From NCBI GenBank assembly GCA_021792405.1, contig JAJYUU010000014.1, positions 1 through 44,819 of the forward strand: 44,819 nt of DNA, in the 5' to 3' direction. The position numbers were made by a program, and so were the translations under genes. Every line of letters begins with the position of its first letter. Position 1 is the stretch's first letter. Below, piece by piece: positions 39,339 to 44,819 of the stretch. The notes under the pieces are model-generated. The model saw only the letters and a program-made list of their open reading frames with translations, had not been told where the DNA came from and ran no database searches. This DNA is from Actinomycetes bacterium. Its GTDB lineage: Bacteria > Actinomycetota > Actinomycetes > Streptosporangiales > Streptosporangiaceae.

Positions 39339-41569
39339 CGCGCTCTCTCAAGCGCCTCGCCGGCCTGCAGCAACTCGCTGGCCGCGCTGTCGTCCGGCAG
39401 GCCGGCCGAGTCGATGAGCGCGAAGAACCGCTCCGCTTCGGCCGTGAGCAGGCGGCCCGCGCGCTCACGCAAGTCCAGCCGGATGCGCGCACCGATGTCA
39501 CGCAGCAGGCCAGCGCCGAAGAGCGACTCCAGCATCTGCCGCGGCACCGCTTCGACCGCTGTGCCGCCCTGGACCGCTGTGCCGCCCGGTGCGGCGCCCG
39601 AGCTAATTACACCGATCGTCAGCACCAGGGCCAGGGCCTCGTCGTCGAACGACACGACCCTGGCGATCGACCGCTTGGTGACGTTCTCGGCCCTGACCAG
39701 CCGGCGGACATGGTGCTGCCACTCGCTGACCGCCGCCGCAGCGGCCGTCGCGAGTCCTGCGGTCGCCCTGGCGAGCGCTGCTGGGTCGCTGTCGGCTGCA
39801 TTCGCGCCGGGGTCGCTGACCAGGCCCAGGTCGGCCAGCGCGGAGGCGACGAAGTCCGACTCAGTCGGCCCGTCATGGCTGCCTCCGGCCGCCCCGCGCT
39901 CGGCGAGCAAGCCGCTGCCGGCGGGCTGGCGCTGCCAGCCCGCCACCACGAGCTCGGCAGCCCGGTCGGCGGTCGCCATGACCAGCGCAACCATGCTCGC
40001 CTGAAGCGCGCCCTTCAGAGCGATCGCCCTGGCTGGCAGCTGCTGCTTCCGCTGCCGACCACCGCCCCGGCCGCGCCGCGCCGCAAGCGTACGCAGCAGA
40101 TCACCAGCCCCGGCGAAATCCTGCCAGCGCGCCAGCACCTCGCCACGCAACAGCGATCCGTCTCCGGTAGCCTGCTCGAACTCAGCCAGGCCAGCCGTGA
40201 AGGCCGCCTCGACCGTCTCGCGGAGCTGGTGCCGCAGCGCAAGCTGGGCAGTCACCTCGTCGGCCAGGGCCGGCACCCGAGTGCGGAAGGTATCGAGGAC
40301 GCCGGACATGGTCTGGGTCAGCACGGCGACCCGCCGGTCGTCCCGCCTCGCCGTGTCGGCAAGCCACTCGCGAATCGGGGCAGCGACCTCGGCCGGCAGC
40401 TGAGCGTCGGTGATCACGGTCTCAGGGATGATGAACCTGCGGACGTCACTCAAGCCGTTGGCCTCGAGCATCGCGTCGAAATGAGCCGAGAGCTCGGCCG
40501 CCGCGGGAGGGGGGACCCTCGACAGCGCAATCGCCAGCGCGGCCCCGCGATCGCGGGCAGACTGCAGCATTTCCCAGACTGCGGCATCGGCGTAACGGCG
40601 GGCGGTCGTGACGAACAGCCACAGGTCGGACGCATCCAGGAACTGGTCGGCGAAATCCCGGTGGGCCTGCACGACCGAGTCGATGTCCGGCGTGTCCAGC
40701 ACGGCGACGCCCTTCGGCATGCCCTCGCTGGCGGCCAGCACCAGCAGCCCGTCCCGGCCGGGCATGGCCAGGCCCTGCTGGCGGACGCGCGGCAGCGTCG
40801 GCAGGAAGACATTCTCGGCAAACCATCTCATGTCGTCCGGATGACAGGCCAGGACCGGGCTGTTCGTGGTCGGGCGCCGGATCCCGGTGGCACTGACCTG
40901 CCTGGCGACCACGCTGTTCATCAGCGTCGACTTGCCCGCGCCGGTCGACCCGACGAGCGCCACCAGGATCGGCGCGCCCGACTGGCGCAGCCGCGGCAGC
41001 AGGTAGTCGTCGATCTGACTGAGCAGCTTGACCCGTTCCGCCCTCGCGTCGGCGACGCCGGGAGACTCGAAGAGCAGCGGAACGGTGCGGATCGGGTGGC
41101 GCAGGCCGAGCAGGGCAGCCTCGAGTTTCCGGGCGTCAACACGGGCGAACGGCTCATCGTCCGCAGCGGCCCGCACCGTCCCGGCGGTCCCAGCAGCCCC
41201 GGCAGTCTCCGCGACCCCGGCCGTCTCCCCGACCCCGGCGGCGCCGGAGTCACCTGGTTCGGTAGCGGCCGACCGCGTCCAGATCGACCCGGCCCCGGCC
41301 GGCTGGCCGGTCGGCTGGCCAGCGGGCACGCCGGCCTGGCTGGCACCGCTGGCCTGGCTGGCATCACTGGCGCCCTCGACCGTAGCCAGGCCCTGGGGGC
41401 CGGCCGGCACCGGTGCAGTCATCGCCACCTCGGCGAACGAAGCCGGTGGCCCGCCGTGGCCGGGCACAGCCTGGGCACCGCGGAATGACTGGTCAGCAGC
41501 AGCCGGCCTGGGCCAGCCGGGTCCGCCCGGCAGGCTCTGCGCCGCAGCCGCGTCCATTCCCTCGGTCAT
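39335..41569 (-). CDS. Soluble dynamin-like GTPase, partner of YfjP-like GTPase
   Basis: A 744-residue GTPase without membrane segments. Residues 1 to about 150 are low-complexity (Ala/Gly/Pro, repeated GAAG/TAG-like units). The G domain begins near 200: G1 GSTGAGKS, G3 LDTPDIDS (around 293), then LWLFVTTARRYADAAVWE, a region also found in the partner as LIVWVLDPQKYADAAVH. No clear NKxD is seen; ALSRVP occupies that place, as in dynamin-family members with a divergent G4. A long helical region follows up to the end. I start at ATG 41569 (MTEGMDAAA) with AGGAGA upstream; the frame to 41710 is unsupported. The two genes look like ancient duplicates that now act as a heteromeric pair. Confidence 0.82.
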   Translation of the reverse strand: MTEGMDAAAAQSLPGGPGWPRPAAADQSFRGAQAVPGHGGPPASFAEVAMTAPVPAGPQGLATVEGASDASQASGASQAGVPAGQPTGQPAGAGSIWTRSAATEPGDSGAAGVGETAGVAETAGAAGTAGTVRAAADDEPFARVDARKLEAALLGLRHPIRTVPLLFESPGVADARAERVKLLSQIDDYLLPRLRQSGAPILVALVGSTGAGKSTLMNSVVARQVSATGIRRPTTNSPVLACHPDDMRWFAENVFLPTLPRVRQQGLAMPGRDGLLVLAASEGMPKGVAVLDTPDIDSVVQAHRDFADQFLDASDLWLFVTTARRYADAAVWEMLQSARDRGAALAIALSRVPPPAAAELSAHFDAMLEANGLSDVRRFIIPETVITDAQLPAEVAAPIREWLADTARRDDRRVAVLTQTMSGVLDTFRTRVPALADEVTAQLALRHQLRETVEAAFTAGLAEFEQATGDGSLLRGEVLARWQDFAGAGDLLRTLAARRGRGGGRQRKQQLPARAIALKGALQASMVALVMATADRAAELVVAGWQRQPAGSGLLAERGAAGGSHDGPTESDFVASALADLGLVSDPGANAADSDPAALARATAGLATAAAAAVSEWQHHVRRLVRAENVTKRSIARVVSFDDEALALVLTIGVISSGAAPGGTAVQGGTAVEAVPRQMLESLFGAGLLRDIGARIRLDLRERAGRLLTAEAERFFALIDSAGLPDDSAASELLQAGEALERAR

Positions 41570-41999
41570 ACTTCCGGGTCTCCTGCCCCAGCAGTGCCGT
41601 TGTTCCTGCACATGCCCCGTGCGGTGGCCGCACGGGGCCGGTTCCCGGCGGCACCGCAGGTCTGCTCTCGCCGCTCGCACCGCCTGGTGCAGGCACGCCG
41701 AGCAGGTCACGCTCCACCATCATGACTTTCAAACGCCGGAACCACAGTTGTCCAGTCCCGGGCCGACAGTATCCGCCCTGTACCTAATTGTGCGCTGCTA
41801 GCGCAGATTACCGGCAGTAATACTGCAACCGGGACAACTAGCTGGCGCTCTACCACCGGCCATCCTGCAATCACGCAGTCAGACAGCACTTATCGATCAT
41901 TCATTCGATCCATGCCCGCGCTGCTTACCGGTCACTTCGGCCAGGCCGAGGACGGCTCAATCGGACAGAGCCGACGAAGTCCCCGCAAACCTGCGTGCT
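41570..41999. other. 430-bp intergenic region with three dyads
   Basis: No gene is visible. Besides the hairpin at 41614-41638 it holds two small palindromes 8 bp apart: TGCGCT-gct-AGCGCA (41791-41805) and GCAGTA-A-TACTGC (41814-41826). The middle part (about 41735-41910) is less GC-rich than its surroundings and is the likely promoter area of the GTPase operon on the minus strand. The two dyads are candidate operators. Confidence 0.5.
41614..41638 (-). promoter_or_regulatory. Perfect hairpin in the GTPase operon leader
   Basis: GCCCCGTGCGG (41614-41624), loop TGG, CCGCACGGGGC (41628-41638) is an 11-bp perfect stem about 45 nt before the start codon at 41569. It would lie in the 5' untranslated region if transcription begins upstream, and could stabilise the mRNA or attenuate it; no T-run follows. 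Confidence 0.5.
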
Positions 42000-42644
42000 T
42001 CAGACCGTGCCGTCGTCGTCGGCGAGCCCAGCCTTCTGGTCCGGCCCCCAGCCCGCAAGCGATCCGGGTGCCGCCAGTGCGCTGCTGAGCAGTGCGTTGA
42101 ATGCCGCGACGGCAACCGCCGGGCCGCCCTTCTCGGACACGTTGCTCACCGACCGGATGCCGCTTGCCCGCAGTGCGTCCTTGGCCTCGGCCGCGCCGAC
42201 AAAGCCGGCCGGCAGGCCAACGACGAACGCCGGCTCGACCCGGCGGCTGAGAATCTCGGCAAGCGCCTCCGGCCCGCCGCCGACGACCCAGACAGCGCCC
42301 GGTCCCGCCTCCCCGAACGCCAGCCGTACGGCGGCCGCGGCCCGGCTGATCGACGCAGTCCTGGCCAGCCGCTGCGTCAGCGGTTCGCCGATCTTGCACA
42401 GGACCGGGCTGCCGGTGATGCCGGCGGCGACCATCGCCGAGTCGGCGATGACCGGCGCCCCTGCCGCCAGCGCGGCGACCGCCTCGGCGAGCGACTGCTC
42501 GTCACAGACCAGGTCGGTGAAGTAGTCGAAGTCAGCACTGGCATGAATGACCCGTTCGGTTACGTCTCGGCTGAACTTCGGCAGCCGGGAGAAGTCGATC
42601 CGGGAGCGCAGTATCCGGTACGACTCCTCGGTAACCGGGTTCAT
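42000..42644 (-). CDS. cobH: Precorrin-8X methylmutase
   Basis: A 214-residue enzyme that moves a methyl group from C11 to C12 of the corrin ring, giving hydrogenobyrinate (aerobic route) or the cobalt form (CbiC, anaerobic route). RVIHASADFDY holds the catalytic His34; ADSAMVAAGI and KGGPAVAVAAFNAL are conserved. The N-terminus MNPVTEESYRILRSRID is typical, so the ATG at 42644 is secure. It stands alone: no other cob/cbi gene is nearby, although a complete B12 importer lies 15 kb to the left. It could be a separated part of an intact pathway elsewhere or a leftover. A 3-nt gap separates it from the GtrA-like gene upstream, implying one transcript. Confidence 0.9.
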   Translation of the reverse strand: MNPVTEESYRILRSRIDFSRLPKFSRDVTERVIHASADFDYFTDLVCDEQSLAEAVAALAAGAPVIADSAMVAAGITGSPVLCKIGEPLTQRLARTASISRAAAAVRLAFGEAGPGAVWVVGGGPEALAEILSRRVEPAFVVGLPAGFVGAAEAKDALRASGIRSVSNVSEKGGPAVAVAAFNALLSSALAAPGSLAGWGPDQKAGLADDDGTV

Positions 42645-42647
42645 GAC

Positions 42648-43256
42648 TCAGCGACGCGGCGGCCCGGGGTCGCCAGGCACCAGGGCGAGCGGCCCGGTGT
42701 CAGTTCCGCTCGTGGTCTCCGCGGTCGCAAGGTCCGCTCCGACCGAAGCCGCAGCCTGCTCGTCCCGGCCCCGGCCGGTAAAGAGGAGGTAGTGGAAGAT
42801 CAGGAACCGGGACACGAAGGTAACGCAGTTCATCAGGAAGTACGCGCCCTGAACGACAACGTGCTTCATCAGGTGGGTATAGCCCATCGAGTGCGCCCAG
42901 ACGCTCGCATAGTGCGACGTCAGGCCGAGGATGACCCAGACGGCGATGGAGACGGCCCAGAACGGCAGGGTCTCCCTCAGCCAGTCCGGCCTCCCCTTGC
43001 GCTCCCAGGCCCAGCGACTGAGCAGATAGCTCACCAGAGCCGCGGTCATCGAGGCGATGACGCCCGAGGCGCCCGCGCTGAGGTTCACCGGACCAGTCAG
43101 CAGGCCGAGCACGATCTGGCTGGTGATCACCGCGGCGAGGGCGGCGGGCACGAACCGAACGAACCGGTTCCCCGCATCGGTGTGCAGCTTCCGCTCGATC
43201 GGAGCGGGGACGAAGCGCCACACAACCTGGGTGATCTTGTCCGGTACGGAGGTCAT
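42648..43256 (-). CDS. GtrA-like four-helix membrane protein
   Basis: A 202-residue protein of the GtrA/DPMS1 type. Four hydrophobic segments lie at about 33-55, 60-80, 100-120 and 140-160, with conserved features SYLLSRWAWER (after the second) and NCVTFVSRFLIFHY (fourth), a family hallmark where an aromatic residue and a basic residue flank the helix. Members are proposed to flip undecaprenyl-linked sugars or to assist cell-wall glycosylation. The C-terminal 40 residues are polar and disordered. It starts at ATG 43256 and is transcribed into cobH. Two direct repeats just upstream may control it. Confidence 0.8.
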   Translation of the reverse strand: MTSVPDKITQVVWRFVPAPIERKLHTDAGNRFVRFVPAALAAVITSQIVLGLLTGPVNLSAGASGVIASMTAALVSYLLSRWAWERKGRPDWLRETLPFWAVSIAVWVILGLTSHYASVWAHSMGYTHLMKHVVVQGAYFLMNCVTFVSRFLIFHYLLFTGRGRDEQAAASVGADLATAETTSGTDTGPLALVPGDPGPPRR

Positions 43257-43283
43257 GAGTGTCCTAGCTACGGAAGTCTCTGG

Positions 43284-43313
43284 CTCGGTCAGACAGGTAT
43301 CTCGGTCAGACAG
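43284..43313. repeat. 13-bp direct repeats upstream of the GtrA-like gene
   Basis: CTCGGTCAGACAG occurs at 43284-43296 and again at 43301-43313, a 17-bp period. The pair ends 28 bp before the GtrA-like start on the minus strand. It could be a tandem regulator site or a small duplication. Confidence 0.6.
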
Positions 43314-43376
43314 CTATACAGTACGGGAACCTGGCCGGGGCTTAGCGCGAAACCCGCCGGGTCGCGCCGCCGCCTG

Positions 43377-43646
43377 TCAGGCGCGCCATAGCAGCCAGCG
43401 CCCGGAAGCCAGATCCCGGCACAGTTCATAGGTTGCCGGCGGCACGCTGCGCTCCGGTGCCGCCTCGAGGCGCCAGCGCTCGGTACCGCCTGCACCGGCA
43501 GTCGCGCCGTCGTCCGGCGTCGCCGCCAGCGTGACCCATCGCTCCAGCACGAAGATCACCGTGTGCATCCGCCCGCGCCAGACGAATCTCGCGGGGCGGC
43601 CGTCCCGCAGCCAGACCTCCACCGGCTCGCCGCGGATACCGCGCAT
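43377..43646 (-). CDS. Small DUF6504-like protein
   Basis: An 89-residue protein with GEPVEVWLRDGRPARFVWRG followed by an aromatic-rich C-terminus (YELCRDLASGRWLLWRA). This pattern is common in actinobacteria, often next to DNA polymerase or repair genes, and is annotated DUF6504; it has no known function. Two strands with conserved Trp and Arg suggest a small beta domain. The centre (ATPDDGATAGAGG) is a low-complexity loop. GGGAGCGGGAG precedes the ATG at 43646. It lies alone between the GtrA-like gene and glyA on the minus strand. Confidence 0.75.
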   Translation of the reverse strand: MRGIRGEPVEVWLRDGRPARFVWRGRMHTVIFVLERWVTLAATPDDGATAGAGGTERWRLEAAPERSVPPATYELCRDLASGRWLLWRA

Positions 43647-43787
43647 CTCCCGCTCCCTGGCACAGGCACCACGCGCGGTGCCGCCGCGTCGCCCAGGGGA
43701 AGACAGGCAGAACTATTGCATTCGAACATACATTCGCCAGGCTCCCACGGCAAGCGGGAACGCGCCAAAGGGCGCCGGCCAGCCGCC

Positions 43788-44819
43788 TCAGGCCGCGGCC
43801 CAGCCCGGCATCGGATAGCCCGCCAGCAGGTCACGCACTTCACCGGCGACGCGCTCGATCACCTCCTCGTCGTCCTTCGCCGCGGCCGTGATCGCCTCGT
43901 CCATCCACGCGGCGATCTGGCTCATGTGTTCCTGGGTCAGTCCCCTGGTCGTGATCGCCGGCGTGCCGATCCTGATGCCGGACGGGTCGAACGGCTTGCG
44001 GGTATCGAACGGGACGGTGTTGTAGTTCACTTCGATGCCCGCCCGGTCCAGCGCCTTAGCGGCAGGCTTGCCGCCGATGCCCTGCGCGGTAAGGTCCAGC
44101 AGGATCAGGTGGTTGTCGGTGCCGCCGGACACCAGCGTATAGCCCCGAGCGAGCAATGCGTCAGCGAGTGCCTTGGCGTTGGCGACGACCTGGTGTGCGT
44201 AGGCACGGAACGACGGTTGCGCGGCCTCCCGCAACGCGACGGCGATCGCGGCCGTGGTGTGGTTGTGCGGCCCGCCCTGAAGACCAGGGAAGACGGCCTT
44301 GTCCAGCGCCGGGCCGTGCTCGGCGGTCGACATGATCATCGCGCCGCGCGGACCGCGCAGCGTCTTGTGCGTGGTCGTCGTGAGCACGCTGGCGTAGCCG
44401 ACCGGCGACGGATGCGCACCGCCGGCGATCAGCCCGGCGATGTGCGCGATGTCCGCGACCAGGATGGCGCCGATCTCGTTAGCGATCTCGGCGAACCCCG
44501 GGAAGTCAATGATGCGCGGGATGGCCGTCCCGCCGCAGAAGATGACCTTCGGCCGCTCGCGCCTGGCCAGGTCGCGGACTTCGTCCAGATCGAGCCTGCC
44601 GGTGTCGGCGCGGACGCCGTACTGCACCGACCGGAACCACTTGCCGGTCACCGAGACCGGCCAGCCGTGGGTCAGATGACCGCCCATCGGCAGTGCCATC
44701 CCCATCACGGTGTCGCCGGGGGACGCGAAGGCCAGGTAAACGGCGAGGTTGGCGGGCGAGCCCGAGTACGGCTGGACGTTGGCGTGATCCACTCCGAACA
44801 GGCTCTCCGCCCGCTCGCA
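43788..44819 (-). CDS. glyA: Serine hydroxymethyltransferase, cut by window edge
   Basis: The 3' part of glyA, at least 343 codons; the gene continues beyond 44819. It interconverts serine plus tetrahydrofolate with glycine plus methylene-tetrahydrofolate. Seen here: LFGVDHANVQPYSGSPANLA (the window starts just before it), the PLP lysine in TTTTHKTLRGPRG, DIAHIAGL with the Asp and His of the cofactor site, and RIGTPAITTRG with the carboxylate-binding Arg. The GTG at 44792 lies inside the conserved region and is not the start. It could supply or use one-carbon units with the DMGDH-like enzyme at 32580. Confidence 0.94.
   Translation of the reverse strand, partial: CERAESLFGVDHANVQPYSGSPANLAVYLAFASPGDTVMGMALPMGGHLTHGWPVSVTGKWFRSVQYGVRADTGRLDLDEVRDLARRERPKVIFCGGTAIPRIIDFPGFAEIANEIGAILVADIAHIAGLIAGGAHPSPVGYASVLTTTTHKTLRGPRGAMIMSTAEHGPALDKAVFPGLQGGPHNHTTAAIAVALREAAQPSFRAYAHQVVANAKALADALLARGYTLVSGGTDNHLILLDLTAQGIGGKPAAKALDRAGIEVNYNTVPFDTRKPFDPSGIRIGTPAITTRGLTQEHMSQIAAWMDEAITAAAKDDEEVIERVAGEVRDLLAGYPMPGWAAA

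Noticed and set aside
38484-41488. Two long plus-strand frames opposite the GTPase genes
   Set aside because: His/Arg/Gln-rich composition typical of antisense frames and no recognised domain; the minus-strand GTPases have complete G motifs.

Overview
This window comes from the chromosome of a high-GC Gram-positive actinobacterium. The third codon positions are strongly G/C-rich, genes overlap as ATGA/GTGA, starts are often GTG, lipoprotein signals precede solute-binding proteins, and several actinobacterial hallmarks are present: ClgR, truncated haemoglobin O, RNase J next to dapA, and ftsK/rimO/pgsA/cinA/clgR in a row. The block rnj-dapA ... ftsK-rodZ-like-rimO-pgsA-cinA-clgR resembles the conserved ftsK neighbourhood of streptomycetes and relatives, interrupted here by decayed genes and an aryl-CoA ligase. 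Genus cannot be fixed from the sequence. No rRNA, tRNA, CRISPR array or intact insertion sequence was seen.

Layout. Positions 1-1490 are accessory debris: an unusually AT-rich hypothetical gene, a frameshifted Mrr-like restriction endonuclease remnant, and a short motif resembling half of a cyclic-di-GMP-I riboswitch. Positions 1493-3057 hold a D-threonine-aldolase-like PLP enzyme and a frameshifted LURP-one-like gene. Positions 3155-9593 form an amino-sugar uptake locus: a divergent ROK repressor with a palindromic operator candidate, a lipoprotein binding protein, two permeases and a cytoplasmic GH3 beta-N-acetylhexosaminidase; the ATPase is not encoded here. A cysteine-free Rrf2 regulator follows. 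Positions 10210-17221 (minus strand) are the ftsK-to-clgR housekeeping block.

Positions 17309-18227 contain a promoter and operator in front of a collapsed GntR/ABC-ATPase/ABC-permease operon. Then come a membrane protein, a 2-aminobenzoate/benzoate-CoA ligase-like gene, a truncated ECF sigma factor, and the overlapping rnj-dapA pair. A cobalamin riboswitch at about 24272-24410, with a Shine-Dalgarno-sequestering hairpin, leads a corrinoid ABC importer (btuFCD, 24503-27424). An HNH nuclease, a prolyl oligopeptidase with a likely leaderless start, truncated haemoglobin O and a transmembrane Ser/Thr kinase with a six-copy QHAGN linker follow.

Positions 32580-41569 (minus strand) carry a tight run: a pair of overlapping dynamin-like/Era-like GTPases, a second-type SSB, the ribosome-associated ABC-F protein EttA, and a dimethylglycine/sarcosine-dehydrogenase-like flavoprotein. 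The right end holds a lone cobH, a GtrA-like membrane protein, a DUF6504-type small protein and the 3' part of glyA, cut by the window edge.

Functional threads: amino-sugar import and hydrolysis; corrinoid import with one corrinoid synthesis step; one-carbon metabolism (glyA and the folate-type C-terminal domain of the flavoprotein); and cell-envelope/division functions (FtsK, PgsA, RodZ-like protein, GTPase pair, Ser/Thr kinase). Several independent gene-decay events, each readable base by base, are the most distinctive aspect of the window.
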